Origin: Hemileia vastatrix
Lineage: Eukaryota > Basidiomycota > Pucciniomycetes > Pucciniales > Zaghouaniaceae
Length of the DNA stretch: 64,000 nucleotides
Reading direction: 5' to 3'
NCBI GenBank assembly: GCA_030280995.1
Contig: JASXTE010000003.1
Coordinates: forward strand, 48,095,974-48,159,973
Shown here: positions 19,694-30,791 of the stretch, one piece after another
Layout: each line of letters starts with the position of its first letter
Position numbering within the stretch: position 1 is the stretch's first letter
Position numbers and translations under genes: made by a program
The notes under the pieces: generated by a model
The model's database searches: none
The model's input: the letters and a program-made list of their open reading frames with translations, nothing else
Told to the model about the DNA's origin: nothing

Positions 19694-19707
19694 CTACCCC
19701 AAAAAAT
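19694..19707 (-). promoter_or_regulatory. Remnant frameshift heptamer in A3
   Basis: The same T TTT TTG GGG TAG arrangement as in A2 and A4 is preserved here, although the upstream protease frame is missing. It is therefore a relic that marks where the deletion join must lie, upstream of this point. Confidence 0.6.
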
Positions 19708-19808
19708 GAGGGCATCCATAATAATTTGAATCCTGAATAAATTGAAGACATAACAATAAAAAAAAAATTTCAGCCGAGTTTAGGTAGTTTATCCTCATTT
19801 CGGAGGAA

Positions 19809-21017
19809 TTAAATTCTTGATATCCCCTGGAGATAATCCATAATTTTTCCCCAAGGGCTTATCCACCAATTCCATAAAACCCAAAAATAAACCCCCATAA
19901 TTTGTCCTACCATTGGACATAAAAAATAAACAACCATTTTCCAAAATATGAGTGCATCCAATTTATGCACTCTATTATCAAATGCCACTACACTCTTTAT
20001 TAGTGCAGGGAAAACCATATCCTCCTTAACAATCTCTCCCTGAGATTGTAACAAATCCACCATATCCATATCTTCATTGCAGACAGTCTCCGCTTTTGAA
20101 GAAAAAACCTGAGGTAAATATTCCTCTAAATCAAATTCCAAATTATCCAAAACAAAATTATCCCCAACATCCAAATTTTCTTCATCAGTGACAATAATAT
20201 CTTCATCTTCAGAAACCTCTTCTTTCCTAACAGAAGAGTCAACAAAAATAATATCTTCAGGCTGGACAAAATCTTCAGGAATGGCTGAATCCGAAATTTC
20301 ATCAGTAACTAGTTCTTTTACACCATCCTCTTCTATCTCTTGAGCGACCTCAGTGTCTTCTCCAGAGTCCAAATCAACAGAATTATGAGTATCCAGATGT
20401 TCCAAAATAACCTTCTTTAGCACCTCCATACCAGGAATCCTAGTTTCTCCATCTGGAAGATCCTTCATTAAATTTGCTTTAATAAGCACCATCAAAACAT
20501 CTTTCTTAACCTTTTCCCCCATAGCATCCCAAAAAACATACTTTGATGCATTATCATGAAATAAAATTTCATACTCCAACAAATAATCCAGAACCACCTG
20601 AAATTCAACCATAAACTGATGATACTGATGCAGAGATGTTACACCACCTTTTGATTCCCATTTCCTAGCTATATCCTTTAGATCCTCCAATGAATAAACT
20701 TTTGGCCACCTTTTTTCCATTTCCATCTTGAGCTTTCTCCAATCTTGATCTTTATAACCATCCATAGAAATAACCTCCTTTTCCACCTCTCTGTCCAAAA
20801 TAAAGAACCTAATCTGCTTCACCATATCCAAAGGTAAAGCAACATCAATCGCAGCTGCAGTTTCATACCTATGTAAAAATCCTTCTAAATCATCTCCAGA
20901 AAACTTGGGCCCAACCCAAGATACAATCCTTACTGATGCCCTAACAGGTACACCAGCAGCCAACACAGCAATTCCACCAGTAGAAGACATCCCAAAACAT
21001 AAGAAAAGCGTTAACAA
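19809..21017 (-). CDS. A3 Gag, lacking a zinc knuckle
   Basis: This 402-codon gag begins near 20990 (MSSTGG; the upstream MLTLFLCF is probably leader). It contains the conserved block SVRIVSWVGPKF then FLHRYETAAA, MVKQIRFFI, DREVEKEVI and the KGGV repeat region seen in A1, A2 and A4 gag. The second half is a long acidic stretch (EDEDIIVTDEENLDV) not present in the other A elements, and there is no CCHC knuckle. The last 60 residues are hydrophobic and tryptophan-rich and may be out-of-frame sequence. Gag forms the particle. Whether this variant packages RNA without its own knuckle is unknown; it could depend on a partner element. Confidence 0.82.
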   Translation of the reverse strand: MLTLFLCFGMSSTGGIAVLAAGVPVRASVRIVSWVGPKFSGDDLEGFLHRYETAAAIDVALPLDMVKQIRFFILDREVEKEVISMDGYKDQDWRKLKMEMEKRWPKVYSLEDLKDIARKWESKGGVTSLHQYHQFMVEFQVVLDYLLEYEILFHDNASKYVFWDAMGEKVKKDVLMVLIKANLMKDLPDGETRIPGMEVLKKVILEHLDTHNSVDLDSGEDTEVAQEIEEDGVKELVTDEISDSAIPEDFVQPEDIIFVDSSVRKEEVSEDEDIIVTDEENLDVGDNFVLDNLEFDLEEYLPQVFSSKAETVCNEDMDMVDLLQSQGEIVKEDMVFPALIKSVVAFDNRVHKLDALIFWKMVVYFLCPMVGQIMGVYFWVLWNWWISPWGKIMDYLQGISRI

Positions 21018-21168
21018 CTGTTAAAATAACAAGCCTCTTGCAGGCCAATAACAAAAATCCAATTAGAGTTCCAGAGAATAAGCCTCTTGCAGGCTAATAA
21101 CGTTCTTGATCCAAGTAAGTCTTTAAAGAAAGCTAGAGAAATCAAACCCCACGTTGGGCGCCAACTAT
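21018..21168 (-). promoter_or_regulatory. A3 5' leader: primer-binding site and paired stem-loops
   Basis: The minus-strand TGGCGCCCAACGTGG (21150-21164) lies four bases from the LTR and fits a primer-binding site. Two copies of aagcctcttgcaggc follow (21031-21045 and 21080-21096), each an AGCCT/AGGCT stem. The same arrangement exists in A2 and A4. Confidence 0.75.
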
Positions 21169-22301
21169 GGTAAGGTAAACTCTTACAGTCGCCTTGCTGT
21201 AAGCAGAATCCGGAGGAGATATGTGGATTTAGCTGAAAACCCCGTCCTTCCAATAAAAATAACAAAATGGGAATTCTAAATCACTAAGCTAACCAGTCTA
21301 CTTGGATCTGATTGATAAAAATAATGAAACTCTAAAATAATTAACGCTTATTGAGATTTAAAGAAAGTGGCTGTTGATAAAAGAAATACTGATAACAACA
21401 ATTAAGGTGTACCAGTGAAAGATCTGAAAAGATTGACTTTTATGTTTTTATAATAATTTAAATTTTTATGAGACAGAAATAATCAGGTCCCAGTGAAGAA
21501 GACCTTTCTAAAGATACCCTGTATGAAGTGTGATTTAAATTGTTGAGTAGTATTTCTAAAATGTTATATATAAAATATAAAGTTATAAGGGTATTACAAT
21601 TTATTTAATTTGTTGAGTAATAAAAAATGAGACCGTGGTGGTTAATGATTAAGTTGTATGATCTGTCCCCCCTCTCAATTTCGAGTTTGAGAAGCGCTTA
21701 AGTATTCCTAGTCACGTGCCTAAGTTTTCCCCTCCAGAGCTCTTCCAGAGTCAATCCGGAGCCCGTACGGAGCCGGAACGGAGTCCGTACGGAGTCAAAG
21801 CGGAGTCCGTACGGAGTCCGTCCGGACTTCCGGACTCAATTAGAACCTTAAAACTATAATAAAAAATCTAGAAAAATTACACATAATAGAGCTACTTCCT
21901 CTTTACATACCAAACTAATTTTCGTAGTCTGCGCAGCTCTAATTACACCGTGAAAATTCATCGAAGTTAAGTAATTTCTGAAAACGTAAATATTTCTATA
22001 AAACTTTAAAATTCATTTAAAAATATAAGAAAAATAGTAAAAATTCTGGGAAAATTTCCCAAGGTTCTTGAGTGACTTGACTTGATACTTATAAATTTTT
22101 CAGACCGTAAAAATAAGTTTTCTCCGTAAAATAAATTGTTTTTGTGTAGGCATTTGCTCGTGACCAATTTCTTCATATTTAAAACTCAAATAAATTAAAT
22201 AAAACCCTTTTATATAAAAAAAAAATAATAACGCCAATCTTGCACGCCGTAATAACTCCATTTACGTACTTAGGTGCCGTACTAAACTTTAGGCTACCAC
22301 A
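21169..22301 (-). repeat. 5' LTR of A3
   Basis: Partner of 1785-2908, 1133 bp, with ends TGGTAAGG and CTACCACA. It lies in the gag-protease frame of A2. Its minisatellite of GGAGTCCGTAC-like units (about 21750-21840) has one extra unit compared with the left LTR. The adjoining base at 22302 is extra relative to the expected target duplication. Confidence 0.92.
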
Positions 22302-23931
22302 ACCGTACGTCCTCCTCAGAATCCGAATCATCCTCTGGCATAGGCTCACCATTTAAATCAAACTTGCCATAACTAGGGGGCCCCATATCAGCAATCCCCT
22401 TCTGCATTTTATATAATTCGTCCTTAGAGTAAGGGTACAATTTGTTGGCGGCAGTTTGAGCACTAGAATTCTTTTCCTTAGAGTAAGGGTTCACTTTGTT
22501 ATTGGCCTTGCCAGGATTAGCCCTCAATTGGCTCTGAATGCTACTTTTCGCCTTAGTAGCAGCTGCTCTTCTAGCAGCATTAACATTGTATTCGCCAGCC
22601 ATACAGCTACCCTCCACCTGGGCAACCGTCGCCAGCTCTATACCACCCAAAGAAGTAGAAAATGTGGCTTTACTGACCTCTTTCTCCTTGCCCTTGTCAG
22701 CTTTACCACCATTATAATTACCATTTTTGCCACCATTGGCATTAACATCTTCATCCGTCACCTCTTCAAATCTGGCTCTCCTTTCAGCCGTTAAACTTCT
22801 TCTGACCAAATCAGAAGGAGACTGTCGATCATTGGGCTTGATGAACAAACCATCAGGAAATTTATAAACTTTACCATCAAATAAAACTCGCCCAGAATAC
22901 ATATCCTTATCAAGAGCAAAACAAACTGTTGCTCTGTGCCCCCTCCTATTACAATAGGAGCACACCTTTGGCTCATTGTAGCCACCTCTATATCCATTAC
23001 CACCATAACCACCATTTCTCCCATTGCCTGGGAAGCGGTTACCATTATTATTTCCATTATAATTTCGACACTCATAACCTCTGGATTGATAAGAAGTCGA
23101 AGTCGACGAAGAAGCGATTGGGGCCTTGTTAGCCTTCTGTGTCTCTTGAACAAATATTTTTAATTGTTTAGTTAAATCGGCCAAGTGATCGACCATCTTA
23201 TTATCCACATTGCCCTCAACTTTAGCAGCAGGTAATCCCATTTGTGCCTTCTTGGCCTCCTGGGCTTTGACCATAATATCGTTGTTTTCGGCCAAAACTT
23301 CGCTAACCTTGCTAACATATTGAGTGCAGGACTCTTGATATTTGTCCAACGCCAATAACTTTAGATGGGCCTGAATGTTCTCTTTGATAACCTCCAGAGC
23401 CGGCAGTTCCTTCATCAAATCTTTTCTTGAAAGATCCTTCAAGACGTCCATTTGAATATCCCTGCTGCATGCTGTCCAAAACAAATCTTTTGCTTGGTTC
23501 TCATGCACTAACTCGTCTACCAGTATGAGATATTCCACCACTTCATCAAACTGAACACAGAGCTTTTTGAAGTCAGCCATAGAAGAAACTCCACCTTTTG
23601 CTTGCCAGTCTCCAACAATTTTATTGAGGTCCATCATAGTAAACCTAACACCCCATCTATCAACCATAGCTTTACAAAGCTTAACCCAATACTTGTCCTT
23701 GAATGCCTGCATAGCAATAACCTCTTTTTCCACCTCCCTATCAGCAATAAAAAACCTAACTTGCTTCACCATATCCACATGAGAAGCACCATCAACAGCA
23801 GCAGCAGCTTCATACCTGCTAATGAACCATTTAACCTCCGCCCCATCAAACTTTGGGCCATCCCAAGAAACAATCCTAACAGAGGTAGTAAGAGGGTTAG
23901 AAGATCCAGAAGCAACAGCAGAAGAAGACAT
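22302..23931 (-). pseudogene. A2 Gag with zinc knuckle (N-terminal part of gag-protease)
   Basis: This begins MSSSAVASGSSN at 23931. Residues 15-230 hold the capsid-like block (SVRIVSWDGPKFDGAEVKWF, MVKQVRFFIADREVEKEVI). A glycine- and asparagine-rich stretch (NGNNNGNRFPGNGRNGG) precedes the knuckle CSYCNRRGHRATVC, a CX2CX4HX4C finger that in retroelements binds genomic RNA. The C-terminal part is DSDSEEDV, and then the frame is cut by the A3 LTR, which supplies a false stop. Before the cut the frame is open throughout, with no internal stop. The protein would continue at 1784 into protease. A4 carries the homologue at 52465-54760. Confidence 0.88.
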
Positions 23932-24109
23932 CCCAATAAGTAATGAAAAGCGTTAACAATTGATAAAATAACAAGCCTCTTGCAGGCCAATAACAAAAAT
24001 CCAATTAGAGTTCCAGAAAATAAGCCTCTTGCAGGCTAAGAACGTTCTTGATCCAAGTAAGTCTTTAAAGTAAGCTAGAGAAGTCAAACCCCATGTTGGG
24101 CGCCAACTA
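23932..24109 (-). promoter_or_regulatory. A2 5' leader: PBS and paired stem-loops
   Basis: PBS-like TGGCGCCCAACATGG at 24091-24105, four bases from the LTR. Stem-loops aagcctcttgcaggc at 23973-23987 and 24022-24037. Confidence 0.75.
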
Positions 24110-25209
24110 TGGTAAGGTAAACTCTTACAGTCGCCTTGCTGTAAGCAGAATCCGGAGGAGATATGTGGATTTAGCTGAAAACCCCGTCCTTCCAATAAAA
24201 ATAACAAAATGGGAATTCTAAATCACTAAGCTAACCAGTCTACTTAGATCTGATTGATAAAAATAATGAAACTCTAAAATATTTAACGCTTATTGAGATT
24301 TAAATAAAAGTGGCTGTTGAGAAAAGAAATACTGATAACAACAATTAAGGTGTACCAGTGAAAGATCTGAAAAGATTGACTTTTATGTTTTTATAATAAT
24401 TTGAATTTTTATGAGACAGCAATAATCAAGTCCCAGTGATGAAGACCTTTCTAAAGATACCCTATATGAAGTGTGATTTAAATTGTTGAATTGTATTTCT
24501 AAAATGTTATGTAAAAATAATAAATGTTATAAGGGTATTATAACTTATTTAATTTGTTGAGTAATAAAAAATGAGACCGTGGTGGTTAAAGATTAAGCTG
24601 TATGATGTGTCCCCCCTCAATTTCGAGTTTGAGAGGCGCTTAAGTATTCCTAGTCACGTGCCTAAGTTTTCCCCTCCAGAGCTCTCCCAGAGTCAATCCG
24701 GAGCCCGTACGGAGTCTGTACGGAGTCCGAACGGACTTCCGGACTCAATTAGAACCTTAAAAACTATACTAAAAAATCTAGAAAGATTACACATAATAGA
24801 GCTACTTCCCTTTTATATTCTAAACCAATTTTTGTAGTCTGCGCAGCTCTAATTACCCCGTGAAAATTCATCAAAGTTAAGTAATTTTCTGAAAACGTAA
24901 ATATTTCTATAAAACTTTAAAATTCATTTAAAAATATAAGAAAAATAGTAAAAATTCTGGAAAAATTTCCCAAGGTTCTTGAGTGACTCGACTTGACATT
25001 AATAAAATTTTCAGACCGTAAAAATAAGTTCTCTCTGTAAAATAAATTGTTTTTGTGTAGGCATTCGCTCGTGACTAATTTCTTCATATTTAAAACTCAA
25101 ATAAATTAAATAAAACCCTTTTATATAAAAAAATAATAACGTCAATCTTGCACGCCGTAATAACTCCATTTACGTACTTAGGTGCCATACTAAACTTTAG
25201 GCTACCACA
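24110..25209 (-). repeat. 5' LTR of A2
   Basis: 1100 bp, with the same ends as the A3 LTRs but more diverged and with a shorter minisatellite near 24700-24745. It is bounded on the right at 25210 by A1 integrase sequence. The 3' partner is outside the window. Confidence 0.9.
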
Positions 25210-26044
25210 ATGCCTTCTCCACAAACTCGTCTTTCCTTTCAAGCTGCGCTACTCTTGCTAGAATCAAATCTTCAGTTGAGCTTACTTGATCCCAGTCACA
25301 TCCTATAAAAGATCCAGCCTCCAGATCAATAGGTAGTACTGCCCTTTGACCAAACATCAGTTCATATGGTGAAAACCCTGTTGTCCTTTTAACTGAAATC
25401 CTATCCACAAACAAAACTAATGGCAAGTAGTTCTTCCACTTTGCCCCATTATTTCCACATAATTTAACTAGCGCATCCTTTATAACTTGATGCCCTCTTT
25501 CTATCATTCCCTCTGCTTCAGGATAATATGGTGTTGCAACTCGTAACTTTGCGCCAATACCTTTTACTACCTCTTGGACTTCTCCATCAAATTCAGTGTC
25601 ACCATCTACGGTTTCCATCTTCATTACCCCATACCTGTAAATCCATTCTTTCTTCAAAAATTCAGCTACATTACTTGCCTTAAGATTTACCAACGGTACT
25701 GCTTCAACCCATCCTGATAGATTATCCCTGGCCACTACCAAGTATTTAAAGCATCCTTCTTTTATATGAACTGCATCTAAACTGACCCTACCAAAAACAG
25801 TATCTTTGCCCATTGCTCTACCTTTCTCTTTTGGCTTTCTGTAACTCCTGCGCTGACATTCAGGACAATATTTAACCCAATCTCTTACTTCATTCTTCAT
25901 ATTGGGCAACCAGAATCTTTCCCTAACTCTGTGATACGTCTCATCTTGACCTCTATGTCCTAAATTCTCATGCAACTCCCTGAGTATCTTCTCCTTCCCT
26001 TCCCTAGTTTGAACAACTGAGGAGACAAAGCTTGATTCTTCCAT
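25210..26044 (-). pseudogene. A1 integrase, cut by A2
   Basis: The zinc finger is HENLGHRGQDETYHR then CPECQRRS. The catalytic residues are D in GRVSLDAVHI, D in ETVDGDTEF and E in EAEGMIERGHQ. TTGFSPYELMFGQRA follows. The frame is open but stops at the A2 LTR after DEFVEKA; A3 continues AYSRMMKIRNQS at this point. The glycine in VDGDTEF is replaced relative to A3 VDGGPEF. The start of this frame at 26044 lies after a stop that separates it from the RNase H part. Confidence 0.88.
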
Positions 26045-26064
26045 AACTTCTCATTTTTAATAAA

Positions 26065-26982
26065 TTAACCCTTAGCATGCTTCTTAATATTATGCCAAAC
26101 CTTTTTTTTGCAAAAATCTGGTTGACTACTACCTTCCAAATATAACCTTAACAACTCTACTCCCTCATCAGTAGATGCGTTGTCTTCACAATACTCCCCC
26201 TCTTTGAGATGAGTACTACTTTCATGACTTCCCCTTGATTCATCTTCATCATCTGACTCTTTCACTACCTCGCCTTGCGCACTTATTGTTTCTTTGTTAG
26301 CTTCAGCGTCCCTTAAAACCAGTTGCAGACTACCCTTGATACAAAAATCCTTTGCATTGTCAATATCTAGTTTTAGATTTTTACGGACATTCCACGTTAC
26401 TAGTTTATTGTTGTTGCGGACAATATTACCTGCTAGTTTATTGTCATTGTGGACGTTACTGCCAAATATTTCATAACAATAATCTATCCCATTTACCCAT
26501 CTCTTATCTTCTTCAAATTCTTCCGCTTCCGAGTCCTCTTCACACAAAGGTCTTCTTGACAATGAATCTGGCATAGTGAACAATTTTCCCGACTTATGGA
26601 CTAAATCAAAAGAAAAAAAATTAATCTGCACTACCAACCTTGTCATGGGAGCATCTGGTAAACTTGGGCTACTAATCATTTGCACCAACAATAGCGCATC
26701 AACCTGCAGCTCAAAATGTTGCCCCCAAAGCATCCATTTTAGCTTCTTAAGAATTTTTGCTACTCCGCATAACTCCAGCTTGGACTGAGAGTACCTGGAC
26801 TCCACTTTGGTAAAAGTCTTAGATTCGTAAAGGACAGGTCTATCATTACCTTCCTCATCCTCCTGCATCAAAACTGCGCCCACCGCGGACACACTAGAAT
26901 CCACCGCTAGAGTAATTTTCTCAGCGACTGGTCCATACTCCAATTTCTTCAAAAGAATATCTTTCCCTACAATCCTTTTCAA
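26065..26982 (-). pseudogene. A1 RNase H and linker
   Basis: LAVDSSVSAVGAVL, ELCGVAKILKKL and LQVDALLLVQMI mark RNase H. In A3 the third motif reads LQVDAKSL. After PDSLSRRPLCEE comes an acidic linker with two hairpin-motif copies (26401-26424 and 26433-26456), encoding NNKLAG- and NNNKLVT-type repeats. The linker is lengthened compared with integrases of other gypsy elements. The frame is separated by single stops from the RT (26983) and the integrase (26062), so the two flanking frames belong to the same polyprotein. Confidence 0.85.
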
Positions 26983-26985
26983 TAA

Positions 26986-28164
26986 CTAGAATGACTCCTC
27001 GCATTCCTCTGTCCAATCCCATACAACATCTTTTCTCGTTAAGCGCCATAAAGGTGAAGACATCAAAGCAAAATCTCTAATAAACATTCTTACATATGTA
27101 CAGATGCCTAAAAACCCTCTAACTTCCTTAGTATTTCTTGGCCTTGGCCATGTAAGTACCTTATTCCTTTGTTTTTCAGCAACGATTCTCCCTTCCTTGC
27201 ATACCACATGTCCCACTATATCTAGCACTGGAACACAACAAGAAAATTTGGACCCAGAAATTGTTAATCCTGCCTCCTCTATCCTAAATAGCACTCTTTC
27301 CAGAGTAATCGCATATTCCCAAACAAACCTTCTAATATACGGATTCTCTTCTAACACTTCCCCATCATAATCCCTGGCTAGTCCTTTTATACTGCCATCA
27401 TCAATGAAAATTCCCACATGTTCTGGAATTTCATCCTGCAATATCCACATCATCTGTGCTTGATATACTGCCACAGAATTTTTTGCGCCTTGCGGTAACC
27501 TTGTCAACCTGAAGCGCCCCAGTGGTGTTTCAAACGTCATCATGGGTCTGGATGTTTCATCCAATTTTTGCTCATCGTATCCTCCCATGATATCACCTAA
27601 TCCATAACATGCACGTCCCGCAAAAGAATCCACGAACTCCTCTGGCGTTGGTGGCATCATTGAGTCCTTTACTGTAACATTGTTCATCTCCCTAAGATCA
27701 TGAGAAACCCTTAATTTACCATTATTTTTAACAACACAAAACACTGGACTTGAATAACTAGACATAGACTGTTAATACAAGCCAGACTTTAACCTTCCCC
27801 TAATTAATTTCGTATACTCTTCTCTTATAGCCGCTGGTATTGGAAAAGCCTTCTTCTGCCACAGAGCATGAGTTATAACTGGAACAATATAAGGTTTACC
27901 ATAAGAGTGTTTCAACAAACCTCTTTTCTCTTCTGAAAACGCAAAAGCATTTTGTCTAAGAACCATAACATGTAACAACAACTTCTTTTCTTCCTGCAAT
28001 AACAAATCCTCTGGTCTAAAATTAACCATCTGAAGCCTTTCCATCGAAATCTTATCAGTAGGCGCAAAATCAGGCGGAAACTTCATTAAATGAGTATCAT
28101 AAGAATTCCTGGACAGCGCCAGCCTCTGCAAAGGAGGATTCAAATCGGGCATTGCTACATCCAC
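26986..28164 (-). pseudogene. A1 reverse transcriptase
   Basis: Two frames joined across a stop near 27770: 27772-28164 (PDLNPPLQRLALSRNSY; LLKHSYGKPYIVPV, RT fingers) and 26986-27765 (SSYSSPVFCVVKNNGKLRV, LGDIMGGYDEQ, LPQGAKNSVAVYQ, GIFIDDGSIKG). The IDDG motif is intact. ETPLGRFRLTRLPQGA and RRFVWEYAITLERVLFRIEE follow. It contains the arginine codon that is a stop in A3. The N-terminal linker between protease and RT (28165-28481) reads in the -1 frame relative to protease and starts with a segment similar to A2 QDEIPDCNR. Confidence 0.87.
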
Positions 28165-28481
28165 TGGTTTAACTTTAACGGCTACTTATTTATACTTTGA
28201 TGCAAAACAGCTCTTTCTTCTTCCTTCATTAATTAAAATCAAACCCTTTCTAATATAACTACATGTTTCACCTAAATCCTGTTTTTGTCTTTTCTTTTTA
28301 ATATAAGTATAACAATATCCATAATCAAAGAAATTAAAAAGCTTATGTATAATACATTCTACAGTAGTATTCCCAAGACACCTATGAAGTACTGCTTTAC
28401 GTATCCTTTCTTGTTGGACTGACTGGTCACTATCCGGGTTCCTCTCATCCTGGGAGATAGTAAAAACTAAAATGCTAGTCC

Positions 28482-29756
28482 CTAATAAAAATGTTGGTGC
28501 CTTCCTGGAAGTCGCCCTATCTTGTCATCTGAGACTTCCTCATAAAAATCTCTTTCTTTCTCTAACCACGCAGCTCCAGAGTACTTAGTTTTCCAGCCAC
28601 TATACTTGGGAGCTACTAAGACTGCTGTTACTGGAACACCATCATCACCCATTATCCTTATTCCAATAGTCTTATTCCAACAATAATCTATAGTTGCAGA
28701 ATAATCCATTAAAAATGGTGTGCCTAAAACTGGTTTAACTACACCCATTGGAACATAAAAATGTATATCCCTTGTTGCTCCCGCAACTCTAGTGCGTACA
28801 TACTCTGCTACACCTATAACAGGTAAACTACCTCCACCATTTCCTGCAACAGTGCCTTCACCATCTTCAACAGGAAGACCTAACTCCACTGCATCATCCA
28901 CTGACACCACGTTGATTTGTGAACCTGTATCCACTAACTCTTTAATTTGCCTACCATTTACAGTAGTTGTTAAATACCCTAAGGGTCCTGCATAATGTGG
29001 CGCCCTAGGTAATCCAACAACCGGCTGAAATGACTGCTGTTGAGCAACAAACTCAGCGCAATTAGCAATCCTTTTCTTCGTGCACTTATCTACAATTCCA
29101 TTTGCTACATCCGGCGCTACTGCTGTCAGCATCCCCAATGGAACAGAGACTGTAGTCTTCAAACATTGCGCGACAAAGTCCTCGGCTGCTTTAGGAAAAT
29201 CAGAGTGAACCGGGCGCTGCATTCTCCATTTAGGTTGAGTCACCTTTGCACCAGCTTTCTTTCTTCCAGGTGGGTTCTTTGGAGTATTATGCCTTTCTCC
29301 TGGCATTCCTTCAGCAGGTACCACTCTTTGCTGTACTACCTCTGAATTCTCCAACATTGCCGTTTGATCTTCTACCTGATGATCCACATCATAACCACCT
29401 GGTTCTATACAATCCATTTCAACATCCTCGATAGGTGCAGGTGTATTCTCTCTAGTAGTATACCCTACTTCCTCCATATCCTCTGGATTCGCATACCTAG
29501 TGCCAGTCCTTCTTGGCCTAGTAATTGTAGGTGGGGCCATTTTCTTGTGCTTTTGTGCGAACATCTCCAAACGTGCTGCGGTAAGTGACGCTGCAACTGC
29601 TCCCTCTTTTACTTTAAATTCCAGCACTGCGCAAGTAACTGCAAAGTTGTCTGACTTTGCATCCTTGCCTTTCTCTTTTATTTCAGGCTCTTTGCCCTTG
29701 CTTGACCTGCCTTCCATAGATTTTCTATTAATATGATCAATGACCATGGCTCGCAT
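28482..29756 (-). pseudogene. A1 Gag C-terminus and aspartic protease
   Basis: The first half is a proline- and charge-rich gag linker. Protease follows: TTTVNGRQIKELVDTGSQIN, with D-T-G active site, and VLGTPFLMDYSATIDY. The frame ends HFY-stop, with the pol continuation in the -1 frame as in A2 and A4, but the heptamer here is T TTT TAT, a poorer slippery site. Upstream stops separate this frame from the zinc knuckle. Confidence 0.85.
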
Positions 29757-30791
29757 CCCTCGATCCTTGTCTTTAACAAGCTTAGTGCCATCTTCCTACA
29801 TAAGTGTAGTCCTGTTCTCGTAAACTACCTTTTCCTCTTTATCCTTTTGAAGCACATTACACCTCATCCTAGTATGCCCCTCTTTATTACAATAATAGCA
29901 CACCATAGCAGAAAAATGCAAAGGTTGAGGAGAACTCTTGGGCCTAAACGATTATTTCGCCTTTGCCGCTTCAATTATCTTTTTCTCCAACTCATAAATT
30001 CTTGCCATAACTGAATCTGGCTCTTTAGTGAAAACTTTGATTATAGGAGAAGACATCTGAGGAGGCAATCGTACGCCAGACGCATCTTCATTCATCTCCT
30101 CATTATCCAAAGCAACCCTAGCTGCACAACACTCAACTCGACGCAACTTCATTTCAGCTTCCACTGCCATTTCTACTTCTTCTAATCCAGGGTACTTATA
30201 ATTTCCATCCCTTTTTTTAACCAGCTTTCCTTCATTATCCAAGCGCCTTTTTGCCCAGTCTTCAACTTCTGGCGCTAACACTTCACAAAACCAAGGTAAA
30301 GACGCATTAGCATCACTAAAATCTTCATTACTAACTAAATATTCCACTATTTGGTCAAAGACTTCCCTAAAACTTTTAAATTCCTTAGGGTCTTGAACAC
30401 CCCCTTTAGCTTTGACCCTATTTACCAAGATGTCCAGGTCCTTCATTGTATACCTAGTTTCCTCGGTAACCTTTGGCCATCTCTTGAGCATCTGTTCTTT
30501 TAGCGCTGACCAATTTTGCTCTTCATGCCCCTTTAGATCCTCTAAATCATTTTTGCATTCATTAGTTACAAAGAATAGTACTTGATGCACCATATCATAT
30601 TCAGTCGCTCTATGAACTTCAGCTGCTTGTTCAAACCTGTGTAAAAACTTCTTGGTATTAATGCCCACAAAATGCAAGCTTTCATCTTTACACCTAATTA
30701 TTGTAGTTACCCTCTTTGGAAACAATGCCGGAGAATTGGGTGATTTAAACCTCTCCTGACATCCCCTAGATGTAGTCGCAGTAGGATCCAT
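29757..30791 (-). pseudogene. A1 Gag, capsid and zinc knuckle
   Basis: Starts MDPTATTSRG at 30791. The gag block TKKFLHRFEQAAEVHRATEY then MVHQVLFFVTNE and KRWPKVTEETRYTMKD matches the A-family gag pattern. The frame stops at 29952. Beyond it (about 29855-29912) the zinc knuckle CYYCNKEGHTRMRC can be read in frame, followed by another stop near 29800. These stops make A1 gag non-functional as it stands. Confidence 0.85.

Larger units (their letters stand above)
18903..19751 (-). pseudogene. A3 protease-RT linker with LQQE/hairpin repeats, broken by a MITE
   Basis: The linker has two open parts (18903-19096 and 19358-19751). They carry eight hairpin repeats with 18657-18876 included, for example at 18957-18981, 19002-19026, 19047-19071 and 19416-19440. 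The outer part starts with the conserved SFFGVAGADHSN and continues QDEIPDCNRSAHLEII, nearly identical to A2 44-862. In A2 and A4 this segment follows the protease. In A3 no protease precedes it: gag ends at 19809 and only about 60 bp intervenes. Confidence 0.75.
1785..22301 (-). mobile_element. Ty3/gypsy element A3, complete with both LTRs, interrupted by B1 and two MITEs
   Basis: Read on the minus strand the order is 5' LTR (21169-22301), PBS, gag, linker, RT, RNase H, integrase, a very long 3' non-coding region, polypurine tract and 3' LTR (1785-2908). B1 (3159-12004) sits in the 3' non-coding region. A3 has no recognisable zinc knuckle or protease: gag runs straight into the post-protease linker, so a segment is missing compared with A2 and A4. 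Several stops interrupt pol. The LTRs differ at roughly a dozen positions plus one repeat-unit indel, counted by eye. A3 interrupts the gag-protease frame of A2. Confidence 0.9.
22302..25209 (-). mobile_element. Ty3/gypsy element A2, proximal part (5' LTR, leader, gag)
   Basis: 5' LTR at 24110-25209, leader with PBS at 24091-24105, and gag down to 22302, where A3 cuts it. The continuation is at 1-1784. The insertion itself interrupts the integrase frame of A1 at 25210. It lies in the same orientation as A1 and A3. Confidence 0.9.

Noticed and set aside
22929..23163. H/Y-rich and I/T-rich plus-strand ORFs
   Set aside because: Antisense shadow of the A2 glycine/asparagine-rich gag segment.
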